IMG/VR virus record: IMGVR_UViG_3300008448_000628
Coordinates: 1-24,297 of that record
Length of the DNA stretch: 24,297 nt
Origin: a virus
Strand: one strand, 5' to 3'
In this document: piece by piece, positions 1 through 6,891 of the stretch
How positions within the stretch are numbered: the first letter of the stretch is position 1
Layout: each line of letters begins with the position of its first letter
The notes under the pieces: model-generated
Seen by the model: the letters and a program-made list of their open reading frames with translations, nothing else
Databases searched by the model: none
Told to the model about the DNA's origin: nothing
Translations under genes and position numbers: made by a program

Positions 1-95
1 ATCATCCTGCCCGCAGATGGCGTACCCCCACCTGCGCCTCCGCCGCCCATCATCCTGCCCGCAGATGGCGTACCCCCACCTGCGCCTCCGCCGCC
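1..95 (-). repeat. 48-bp tandem repeat, two visible copies, cut by the window edge
   Basis: Bases 1-48 and 49-95 are identical over the 47 bases available in the second copy. The period is a multiple of three and encodes a 16-residue Gly-rich unit (MMGGGGAGGGTPSAGR) in the partial gene. Copy one starts exactly at the window edge, so more copies may lie outside. Confidence 0.9.
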
Positions 96-1247
96 GGTAG
101 CGACGACCATCCTGCGGCCGCCCACATTCCTGACATTACTGCGCTGGCGTAGCTTTGCCTGCCTACGTATCCCATTATCCGGGGTCGTTCCATATTGTGC
201 TCTACGTGCAGCTACCTCGGCCTCCGCTTGGGCTTGCGCCGCTGCTTGCCGTGCACGCATTTCCTGTAACTTAGGATTGACCGCTCCGCTGGGCTCGGTC
301 ATGGGAACAGTCATGCCCTGCGGTCGAGACCGAGGAATAGTATCCGCCAACGCAGGGTTGATCTGGCCGCTTCGGAGAGGTCCGGCTACCGGACCGCCCT
401 GGGGGATAGTTGTGAACGTCGCCCTGCTTAGGTCAGGGCGTACACCCGTCTGACCGCTTCGGAGAGGTCCCGACCCCGAAGCAGGGGGCGCGTGGTCAAC
501 GACTTTAACCCCTTCATTGTAATGGCGACGGAGTGCAGAGTCTGCGTAGGGGGCTGTGAGGCGCCCTAGCTCATTGGGGCTCTCATACTCCCACGTGCGG
601 TAAGGGACATAGCGGCTTCGAAGAGGTCCGGTAGCTGGACTACCGCCCGAGACCTGGGGCATAGTCGTGAGCGTCCCTAGGCCAGGGTGTACACCGCCTC
701 TGAGAGCTCCGGTAGCTGAACCGCCGCCCGAGACCTGGGGGATAGTCGTGAGCGTCTCCGTGTTTAGGCCAGAGCGTACACCGCTTCGGAGAGGTCCGGT
801 AGCCGGACCGCCCTGAGGCATCGGCGTGAACGTTGCCCTGCTTAGGTCAGGGCGTACACCAGGTTGACCCTGCGACACCTGAGGTAACGACACAGGGGCT
901 GTCGATGACGGCAATGTGGGCGCGGTGTTGGGAATAGCTTGACGCCGCCGAGCGACTTGCTCGGCCTGGGCTGCGCGAATATTCGCTAGGCGGCGCGCCT
1001 GCTGCTTTTTACTCGCAGCGACCTTCTCCCCGCCCACGCCCAGCATGCTGGTTAGCTCGGCCTGTGCCATAATCTCGGAAGGTGTTGGCACAGAGGCCTC
1101 AAGATTAGCACCAATAAAATTCAGCGCGGCCGCCAACTTAGTAATATCCGCACTGCTGCTTCCAACAGGAGCAAGCTCACGCGTGGCAGTCTCAGAGCGC
1201 CCTGCGGCATCTGCGAGCGCTCGGTCTATAACGTACTGTACGTTCAT
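1..1247 (-). CDS. Repeat-rich hypothetical virion-type protein, 3' end missing (runs off the window)
   Basis: I translated this frame by hand: it stays open for 415 codons from ATG at 1247 to the left edge, so the C-terminus is missing. A strong ribosome site (AGGAG at 1260-1256) lies 8 bases before the ATG. The first 105 residues are Ala-rich and probably helical. Then come four imperfect copies of a 26-29-residue unit with conserved parts GVRPDLS, T(T/P)(I/M)PQ and GPLRS (bases 369-860). Next is an Ala/Gln/Arg-rich helix and a Gly-rich tail of 16-residue repeats. No enzyme domain is visible. The composition suggests a flexible structural, fibre-like or linker protein, but that is inference. 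It follows the 294-aa gene after 67 bases containing a hairpin that overlaps its ribosome site. Confidence 0.75.
   Translation of the reverse strand, partial: MNVQYVIDRALADAAGRSETATRELAPVGSSSADITKLAAALNFIGANLEASVPTPSEIMAQAELTSMLGVGGEKVAASKKQQARRLANIRAAQAEQVARRRQAIPNTAPTLPSSTAPVSLPQVSQGQPGVRPDLSRATFTPMPQGGPATGPLRSGVRSGLNTETLTTIPQVSGGGSATGALRGGVHPGLGTLTTMPQVSGGSPATGPLRSRYVPYRTWEYESPNELGRLTAPYADSALRRHYNEGVKVVDHAPPASGSGPLRSGQTGVRPDLSRATFTTIPQGGPVAGPLRSGQINPALADTIPRSRPQGMTVPMTEPSGAVNPKLQEMRARQAAAQAQAEAEVAARRAQYGTTPDNGIRRQAKLRQRSNVRNVGGRRMVVATGGGGAGGGTPSAGRMMGGGGAGGGTPSAGRM
369..860 (-). repeat. Four imperfect 78-87-bp coding repeats
   Basis: Copies lie at 783-860, 696-782, 615-695 and 369-446. 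The first three are contiguous and the fourth is separated by a unique stretch (447-614). Each encodes GV(R/H)-x-(D/G)-L...(I/M)PQ...G-(P/A)-LR. The 17-base string CCGCTTCGGAGAGGTCC occurs exactly at 367-383, 454-470 and 781-797, with a variant near 612. All copies keep the reading frame. Confidence 0.85.
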
Positions 1248-1257
1248 TTATTCTGCT

Positions 1258-1294
1258 CCTAGCGCACATTGCGCTGTCCGCCAAAGGCGCTAGG
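1258..1294 (-). promoter_or_regulatory. Hairpin overlapping the ribosome site of the 1247 gene
   Basis: On the minus-strand RNA, CCTAGCGC (1294-1287) pairs perfectly with GCGCTAGG (1265-1258) across a 21-base loop. The 3' arm covers the first three bases of the AGGAG ribosome site (1260-1256) of the downstream gene. The fold could limit its translation. There is no U-run after the stem, so a simple intrinsic terminator is unlikely. Confidence 0.5.
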
Positions 1295-1314
1295 TGCGGC
1301 AGCGCAGAGAAGTA

Positions 1315-2199
1315 TTAGCTCAGGAGGGCGTCGATGATGTGCTGTGCCGCAGTGTCGAGCATCTCATCGTAGTGCGAGAACACCGCGTACTCGTCCTCAT
1401 CGGCAGCCTCGTCGGGAGTAGGGAAGCTTGCGATCTTCACATACTCAGGCTGCACGTACTCCAGAGTCTGCGGATCCACGCCGTTGGCCAAAAGGATCTC
1501 GGCGGCGCGGAGCTCCGCCTCCTTGGCAAACTCCTCGGGAGAGATCATGTCGACCAGCAACGATGCCGTCTTCTCGCGGTTCTTCATCATTCGGTACGCG
1601 CCGTAGCCGAGACCGCCGGCGAGAGCTGCACCGCCGATACCGAGGCCAATCTTCTGATTCTTGGAAAGATTACCGAAGAAACCACGCCTCGCGCGGAGCT
1701 CAGCCTCACGCTTATCGTAATAGCGCTTATTCGCGTTCGCGCTCATCTTCTCTCGCCGCCCGAGGCTCTTCTTCAGGTCAGCGTAATCCTGAGGCATGGT
1801 GGCGTCGGGATCGGGGAATTGCATCTTTGCTGCGAGCTTCTCGGCCATCCACGCCTCGGCCACATCGTTCATTGCATAGGCGACTTTGTCAAACATGGGC
1901 TCTCCATTCTCAAGTTGGTTCAGTTGATCGGCATAACTCAAAGCCATTTGGCGTCCGACGATGTCCGCCTCGGCAAGCTTAGATTGAAGCTCATCATCAG
2001 CATACTGCGCCTCGTCCTCATCTGACAAGACATAATGTGCAAATTTACTGAGCTCGTCATCATCGAGCTCGTCAAGGTTAATGCCAGACTCGGCAGCAAC
2101 AGCTTGCACAAGTTCAATCTGAGCCTGCTTGGTCTGCTCGTCGGCCTGTATTTGCTGAGAGCCGTATAGCTCCTGCAGAAGTAGCTCATCCATGCTCAT
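1315..2199 (-). CDS. Acidic 294-aa protein with one central membrane-like segment, unknown function
   Basis: The start is supported by AAGGAG six bases before the ATG. The N-terminal 75 residues are strongly acidic and helical (LDELDDDEL, LSDEDEAQYADDE). Residues 145-182 are basic. Residues 183-202 are a Gly/Ala-rich hydrophobic stretch able to cross or insert into a membrane. The C-terminus is acidic again. K-[TIV]-A tripeptides occur at 105-107, 210-212 and 255-257. It directly follows the protease candidate, where phages often place a scaffold or core protein, and the charged helical ends would fit. A membrane-like segment is odd for a scaffold, so an ejected internal protein is equally possible. 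I do not recognise the family. Confidence 0.85.
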   Translation of the reverse strand: MSMDELLLQELYGSQQIQADEQTKQAQIELVQAVAAESGINLDELDDDELSKFAHYVLSDEDEAQYADDELQSKLAEADIVGRQMALSYADQLNQLENGEPMFDKVAYAMNDVAEAWMAEKLAAKMQFPDPDATMPQDYADLKKSLGRREKMSANANKRYYDKREAELRARRGFFGNLSKNQKIGLGIGGAALAGGLGYGAYRMMKNREKTASLLVDMISPEEFAKEAELRAAEILLANGVDPQTLEYVQPEYVKIASFPTPDEAADEDEYAVFSHYDEMLDTAAQHIIDALLS

Positions 2200-2247
2200 A
2201 GAGTTCTCCTTGGAGGCATGTGTGCGGATTATCTTATATGTGCAACA

Positions 2248-4458
2248 CTAGCGAGTTGCAACAAGGGTTGCGAGATATTTCGCGATGTGGGGATTTTCCT
2301 CGGTAAACTTGCTGGCAAACGCAGCATCGCTGAGCGTGCGGTCGCAGCAGCAGCGGTTCCAATAAGCATGGCTGAAATATGCCATGGGCAGCTCTGAGAG
2401 CGCCTCCATGGCCGGTCCTTCGTCAGCATAACCGCCGCCGCGTGTTGTCTCAATGATCCTCATCACAGCTGGCGTATCCATAGCCGTCTTGATCAAATCC
2501 TCTGCGTGTAGCAGGAGATCTTCACGGTAGCCATTGTAGAGCGCGGCGATCTTGCTGAGGACTGGTGTGACGACGGGGGTCACCGCAGGCGTCGCTACGA
2601 TTTCCGCGGATCTCCTAAGCGCGAGCGGCGCCAAGGCGGAGCGCCGCTCAATCACGGTCTTGATCATGTCCATTAAACCCATAGGGATAGCCCCGACACT
2701 AGGGGCACGGATTACAATCCGTACTGAGCGCTCGACGGGCGCACGTGTGTAGTCAAATACCTGCCCAGCGTGCTGCAAGCGGTCTGCCAGATCTTGTTGA
2801 CCTGAGCGCACAAGAATAACCCGCTGGAACTCATGCGGCTTTAATACTATGCCTGCGGCGCCGAGCCCCCCGAGCGACTGACCTAAATCTGGTGCACCCG
2901 CTAGACGATCTAGAATCGTCGTCGGCATGTCGGGCTCTGTTCGTGTAAGCAACGGAACAGCGCGTCCCATCGGAAGCGAACTGACATTTTTGAAAATGTC
3001 AGACATCTTTGATACCTCGGCGGCTTTCTGCGCGGCGACCTTTTCGTTCGATGCAACCATGTCTCCTCCACGCACGGCGCTGTAGTCCGCGTTGGTTTCT
3101 TGTATGGGTACGTAATCCGTGGCTTGTGTCAGTCGCGTATCGACAATCTGAGACTGTGCACCCACGTTGATATATGTTACTGGCACGGGGCTGATCGCGC
3201 GGGCAGAGATCTCTCTGATAGCCTTACGAACAGCGTCACGGACCTTCCCTGCGGTGGGCACGTTCTTGTAGGTCGGCGCCACTTTATGGCTCAGCCGAAT
3301 ACCGATATAGGGCTGTACGGTGCCTGTCATCTTCCGCAGCTTCTTGCGCAGCGCCGCATCCGCGCTCAGAGCGGTTTTCTGAAAATTGAGCGAGGTGGAG
3401 GGATTATTTTGGCTCAGCGTAGAAGACATGCCAGGCGGCGGGGGCGGCTGAGTGTTCATACCTGCCGCCATACCGCCCACAGTTAAGCCCATCGCAGCTG
3501 TGCCCATCGCCCCCATATTGGCGACCTGCCCAACCGTGCCGCCGGCGGCCGCGCCGAGTAAACCGCCACGGAGCATCGCATGGACGCGATTTCCATCCTC
3601 GCCCATCATCGCACCCGTCGCCGCGCCCGTGGCGGCACCAACGGCCATGCGCTTGCCGATACCCTTCGTAGTCCAGTTCAGACCCTTTACGGTGTTGACC
3701 AGGCCCTGCCCAACGTAGGCGACCTTCTCTGCTTTCGGAGCACTGTCAATCCGCTCTAGCACGAAGGACGTGCGATCGGCTCCGATAAATACAAAGGAGA
3801 TGTCGAAAAATCGTGGATACGGGTTGTACACAAAGACCTTGCGCCCATCTTCGTATATCTTACCTGCCTGCGTTGTCATGTGCTCACAGTACTCTGGGCG
3901 GAACCTCGCCTTGTGACCACAAATAGAGCAGACGTCGTACGGGACGCGGCACCCCATACTTGTGCTCGGATACTCGCCGGCTTTGATGCGCTGTAGTGTC
4001 TTCTCCCCACCGTTGCGGACACACTTCTCATCGTCAATTGCCACAATGAGTTCGACGCGCTTCATTTGGCTGTTCAGCACCGATAGCAGCACGTCACCGT
4101 ATGCCTTCTCAGGGTCTTTGTTGACGTGGTGCGCGAAAGCGTGCGCGTTCAAGAACGTCTTGAAACCGTGCAAGTGTGGGTGCGGGGTCTTAGTGTGATC
4201 GTGTTGCAGGCCTTGCCACGGAAAGTGGTCGTTATTTAAGTTAGGTCCGTAATACTCTCCGGCGCCGAGCGCCAAGATATGCACATATGTCTTACCTGGC
4301 TCAGGAGAGAGCTGCGACTTATACGCGAGTATCTCAGGGTGGACGCTGGCAATCTTTTCAAACGAGTCGCCGGCGCTAGGTAGCTCTGTGAGGAGCCGGA
4401 CGAGCGGCTCGCCGCTAGGCCCCATTGCGGGGAACGTACTCTGCTTTATGATTGCCAC
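2248..4458 (-). CDS. Probable prohead (capsid maturation) serine protease with long C-terminal extension
   Basis: The start is GTG at 4458. It has a strong GGAGGT site (4472-4467) that includes the stop codon of the upstream gene. Residues 60-235 look like the herpesvirus/HK97/T4-type prohead protease fold. A His-rich stretch (H106, H110, H111) is followed by a Gly and the VELIVAIDDE strand. Then LQRIKAGEYPSTSMG carries a candidate nucleophile S167 in the S-M-G context typical of these proteases. A CxxC...CxH cluster (C177, C180, C191, H193) suggests a bound zinc. Residues 271-333 are a Gly/Ala-rich hydrophobic region, then a Pro run, and about 390 further residues of unknown fold. Phage proteases of this class are usually 200-350 aa, so 736 aa is long. 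Its role would be cleaving scaffold and head proteins during maturation. Catalytic assignments are by pattern only. Confidence 0.65.
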   Translation of the reverse strand: MAIIKQSTFPAMGPSGEPLVRLLTELPSAGDSFEKIASVHPEILAYKSQLSPEPGKTYVHILALGAGEYYGPNLNNDHFPWQGLQHDHTKTPHPHLHGFKTFLNAHAFAHHVNKDPEKAYGDVLLSVLNSQMKRVELIVAIDDEKCVRNGGEKTLQRIKAGEYPSTSMGCRVPYDVCSICGHKARFRPEYCEHMTTQAGKIYEDGRKVFVYNPYPRFFDISFVFIGADRTSFVLERIDSAPKAEKVAYVGQGLVNTVKGLNWTTKGIGKRMAVGAATGAATGAMMGEDGNRVHAMLRGGLLGAAAGGTVGQVANMGAMGTAAMGLTVGGMAAGMNTQPPPPPGMSSTLSQNNPSTSLNFQKTALSADAALRKKLRKMTGTVQPYIGIRLSHKVAPTYKNVPTAGKVRDAVRKAIREISARAISPVPVTYINVGAQSQIVDTRLTQATDYVPIQETNADYSAVRGGDMVASNEKVAAQKAAEVSKMSDIFKNVSSLPMGRAVPLLTRTEPDMPTTILDRLAGAPDLGQSLGGLGAAGIVLKPHEFQRVILVRSGQQDLADRLQHAGQVFDYTRAPVERSVRIVIRAPSVGAIPMGLMDMIKTVIERRSALAPLALRRSAEIVATPAVTPVVTPVLSKIAALYNGYREDLLLHAEDLIKTAMDTPAVMRIIETTRGGGYADEGPAMEALSELPMAYFSHAYWNRCCCDRTLSDAAFASKFTEENPHIAKYLATLVATR
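2981..3002. repeat. 22-bp near-perfect AT-rich palindrome inside the protease-candidate gene
   Basis: CTGACATTTT (2981-2990) and AAAATGTCAG (2993-3002) are exact inverted copies separated by TG. It is unusually AT-rich for this region. It overlaps codons just after an in-frame internal ATG (3006-3004). It may be chance, an operator-like site or an RNA hairpin. Confidence 0.6.
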
Positions 4459-4464
4459 CTGATC

Positions 4465-5520
4465 TTACCTCCGCGCTGCCGGAGACCCGTAAGACGACCT
4501 AGCCTCCGATACTGCCGCGCTCATATCATTACGGTACGCCCCGACACCGGCGGCAACGGTTTGGCGCGCACCTGCGAGCGCCATAGTATCCTGGAACGTA
4601 GCATTACCGACACCTGCCATCTCTGTAACTCCGGACCCTATGCCGCGCGCGAGATGCTTCGTGCTCTCCGTCAGCGCGGCGTCTAGTGGGCGTTGGCCGC
4701 GCAGACGACTAATCTCGTTCAGCGATGAGACGTTCGCCATGCGGAACTGCGCCATTTGCTTTAGCGTCTGACCGCCGAGAAGGGGGTCAGAGAGCACATC
4801 AGGCGTGTGCTGTGCCATGCTGTTGTACGCGATGTGCAGGTCCTGCGTAGGGATCGACCGCATGTCCGGATGAACCTGCTTCATCTCATTGAGGTATTTG
4901 TCACGGTTAGCGCGCACACGCGCAGCGCGAACAGCGTCAATTGCCGCCGGCACCGCGTATGTCACAGCCGCTGCGCCGACCGCGCCTGCAACAGGCGCCC
5001 AGTCAAAGGCGATTTTTTCCACACCGACCGAGTCGGCGGTTCTCTGGTAGACCGCCGCGAGGGCGCTATCGTCGAGACCGTACTTGGCTTTTAGATATTC
5101 TGCAGTTTTCATGTTCGCTAACTCTCCCATAGTTCTATTAGCTGTTGCACCGATTGAGGTGGCGAGCGCCTCGCCTGACGACCCGCCCGCTAAACTCGAA
5201 AGTTGACGGGCCTCTCTCAGAACAGTGTACGCAGGTGTCTTTCCGCGCGCCATATTTAGCACCATCTCCCCACCCACGTACGGGTCGCTTGCTAAATCGG
5301 GTGAGTAGCTTGCAATCGCACTGTACGCGCGCTCCTTCTTGTGCTGCGGTATGCGCCTGAGGGCCGGATTTTCTGCTTCCATCTGTGCAAGACTGTCCTG
5401 CATGCGGCGCTGTGCGAGGTGGGTACGGATCGCACCTATGCCCCTAGCTGCGGCAAAAGATGCGAGCGCCCCACCGGCGCCGTACGCTAGATGGCGCGCG
5501 ATTGGTGGCATACCGGCCAT
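4465..5520 (-). CDS. 351-aa protein with internal duplication and two hydrophobic segments, unknown function
   Basis: The start ATG overlaps the upstream stop (TGATG), with GGAG eight bases ahead. The protein holds two copies of one module: residues 13-108 and 175-273. Each copy has an Ala/Gly hydrophobic segment (about 11-31 and 174-195), a charged helix, then a shared core. Residues 51-91 and 217-257 align without gaps with 16 of 41 identities, including IP, AY, PD, SDP and GG. The hydrophobic stretches suggest membrane insertion, possibly in a protein ejected during infection, but this is inference. K-[TIV]-A tripeptides at 138-140 and 169-171 fall between the two modules. The stop is followed after six bases by the GTG of the protease candidate, so the two are co-translated. 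I do not recognise the family. Confidence 0.88.
   Translation of the reverse strand: MAGMPPIARHLAYGAGGALASFAAARGIGAIRTHLAQRRMQDSLAQMEAENPALRRIPQHKKERAYSAIASYSPDLASDPYVGGEMVLNMARGKTPAYTVLREARQLSSLAGGSSGEALATSIGATANRTMGELANMKTAEYLKAKYGLDDSALAAVYQRTADSVGVEKIAFDWAPVAGAVGAAAVTYAVPAAIDAVRAARVRANRDKYLNEMKQVHPDMRSIPTQDLHIAYNSMAQHTPDVLSDPLLGGQTLKQMAQFRMANVSSLNEISRLRGQRPLDAALTESTKHLARGIGSGVTEMAGVGNATFQDTMALAGARQTVAAGVGAYRNDMSAAVSEARSSYGSPAARR
4702..5484 (-). repeat. Protein-level duplication inside the 351-aa gene
   Basis: Module A is encoded at about 5484-5197 and module B at about 4998-4702. Similarity is visible in protein but not at DNA level, so the duplication is old. The most conserved stretch is P-x2-R-x-IP, then AY, then PD-x2-SDP-x2-GG, then MA. 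Confidence 0.75.
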
Positions 5521-6287
5521 CAGCTCATCTCCGTAACCACGCGCTGATGCGCGCGCTCTGCGTTTATCAGCGCGGAGCGATACTGCGCGGCAAGCTTAAC
5601 AGCGGACTCCGCCTCTGCGTAAGCCTTGTACACAGGATGGTCTCGATTGGGTAGCGACTCGACATAGTCGCCCTCCTTATGCTCCCAAGACAGCGCGCCG
5701 ACGACCGCGTGCGCTATCTTCGTGAACACCTCTCCGTCAGTCGAGGCCGCGCCCGCAAGCTGGAGAATAGGCTTAACGCCCACGCCGTACGATGCGCGCT
5801 TGCATAGCTGCACGAAGTTATGCACCGCCGCCTCAGCGTGCGCGTCGTGGGCGCTCGCCTCTTTCACGAGCACGTCAACCGCGCCCTTTGTGGCGTAGTA
5901 ATCGCGCCGCCATCTAACGTGCTCAGGAACATGGGCAGCGCTCTTCTCCTCTGGTATAGCGTCGAAGCCGTCAAGACGACGCTCGGCGCTTGGCGCCGCG
6001 AGGTACGCAGCGAGATCTCCCGCAGGCTCGTACCCACCACTCAGCTTGGCGTGAACAGCGTCAGGCTCTGCTAAGTCAAATGTGACATGCTTTGATGGGC
6101 CCGTCTTGAACATCTCCTCGAACGTAACGAGGTTAGCGTTCTCGATGATGCGCTGGACGTGATCCTTGCTGAGGTCACCTTTACCAGACGCGATCTTTAC
6201 TATAGCGTCGGTGAGTGGCACACCGTGCCGGAGATAAAGGTCGCTAGCGTCTTTGCCGAGCTGAGCAAGGCTCTCTTTTGTATACAT
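5520..6287 (-). CDS. 255-aa hypothetical protein of the virion gene cluster
   Basis: The ATG at 6287 has AAGGG nine bases upstream, although that region also holds the start of the divergent helix-turn-helix gene only 13 bases away. The protein is mostly helical and soluble. Residues 36-75 (GDLSKDHVQRIIENANLVTF, then HVTFD) look like a compact conserved domain. The rest is Ala-rich helix with K-I-A at 31-33 and 190-192. There is no signal peptide, membrane segment or catalytic motif. The stop overlaps the start of the 351-aa gene (TGATG), so it heads the run that continues through the duplicated protein and the protease candidate. Function unknown; a head or ejection-related structural protein is a guess from position. 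Confidence 0.85.
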   Translation of the reverse strand: MYTKESLAQLGKDASDLYLRHGVPLTDAIVKIASGKGDLSKDHVQRIIENANLVTFEEMFKTGPSKHVTFDLAEPDAVHAKLSGGYEPAGDLAAYLAAPSAERRLDGFDAIPEEKSAAHVPEHVRWRRDYYATKGAVDVLVKEASAHDAHAEAAVHNFVQLCKRASYGVGVKPILQLAGAASTDGEVFTKIAHAVVGALSWEHKEGDYVESLPNRDHPVYKAYAEAESAVKLAAQYRSALINAERAHQRVVTEMS

Positions 6288-6300
6288 AGGTGTAACCCTT

Positions 6301-6891
6301 ATGGAATCTGATGTTGATTATGTCTGTACACGTGATGCTGCGCAAGAGCTAGGTATCTCACGACGTACATTACAGCGGCACATTAAAGAAGGAAAGATAG
6401 AGGTTACGCGCCGCGTGGGCAAATCGGCGTTGATCGCGCGGAGAGAGCTCGCGCGCTATCTAGAGGCAGGCGCGACTGAGGGGCAGAGCGCGCGGGCACA
6501 GATTGCTTCACTTAGAGCGCATGTCGCCGCCCTTGAGCGGCGCTTGAGGACCCTTGAGGCGCTACTCGATATCTCCGCCCCTCACAAAGTCAGCCTCGAC
6601 ACCGACCAGGTACAGCTGCTGCGTGACGCGCTTATTACAGCGCTCACGCACAAGAAGCGCTGGGGGATCGCTGAGATATCAACGATGCTAGGTGATATTG
6701 GGAAGCTCTCATTGGATACGGTAGAAGCTGTCGGGAAAAGTTTAGTCTGCAGCGCCCTCGACAGGGTTAGGACAGAGGCGCGTTTATTGCGGCACTCGCG
6801 CTCTGAGATATATATCGGCCGCGCGCTGCTTATTGGGCGCGAGATTGGTGCACCGTCTGAGGAAGAAGCACATCTGGCCTCGGATTGGTGA
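6301..6891 (+). CDS. MerR/excisionase-type helix-turn-helix protein with coiled coil
   Basis: Residues 9-50 form a classic small helix-turn-helix domain: RDAAQELGISRRTLQRHIKE, followed by a basic wing and REL-x2-YL, as in excisionase and MerR-like domains. Residues 62-92 are a charged coiled coil, likely for dimerisation. The C-terminal 100 residues are helical and unassigned. An AGGTG site lies eight bases before the ATG. The gene is on the opposite strand to its neighbours: it starts head-to-head with the 255-aa gene and its last 62 bases overlap the TerL 3' end. It could be a regulator of the late genes. It could also be a small terminase subunit, since those also combine helix-turn-helix and coiled-coil parts and often neighbour TerL. 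The sequence alone does not decide. Confidence 0.85.
   Translation: MESDVDYVCTRDAAQELGISRRTLQRHIKEGKIEVTRRVGKSALIARRELARYLEAGATEGQSARAQIASLRAHVAALERRLRTLEALLDISAPHKVSLDTDQVQLLRDALITALTHKKRWGIAEISTMLGDIGKLSLDTVEAVGKSLVCSALDRVRTEARLLRHSRSEIYIGRALLIGREIGAPSEEEAHLASDW
6317..6345 (-). promoter_or_regulatory. Possible sigma70-like promoter for the 6287-1315 gene run
   Basis: On the minus strand, TTGCGC (6345-6340) and CATAAT (6322-6317) are separated by 17 bases. The start of RNA would fall near 6310, giving a leader of about 23 bases before ATG at 6287. The -10 matches 5 of 6 consensus bases but the -35 only 3 of 6. It lies inside the opposing gene, as it must, because the two starts are 13 bases apart. 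Weak evidence. Confidence 0.25.

Noticed and set aside
369-860. CRISPR-like direct repeats
   Set aside because: Repeats are imperfect, in frame, mostly contiguous without spacers, and encode a protein repeat.
1294-2025. 243-codon plus-strand open frame opposite the 294-aa gene
   Set aside because: It is antisense to a gene with a strong ribosome site. The Leu/Val/His-rich translation is typical of a shadow frame in GC-rich DNA.
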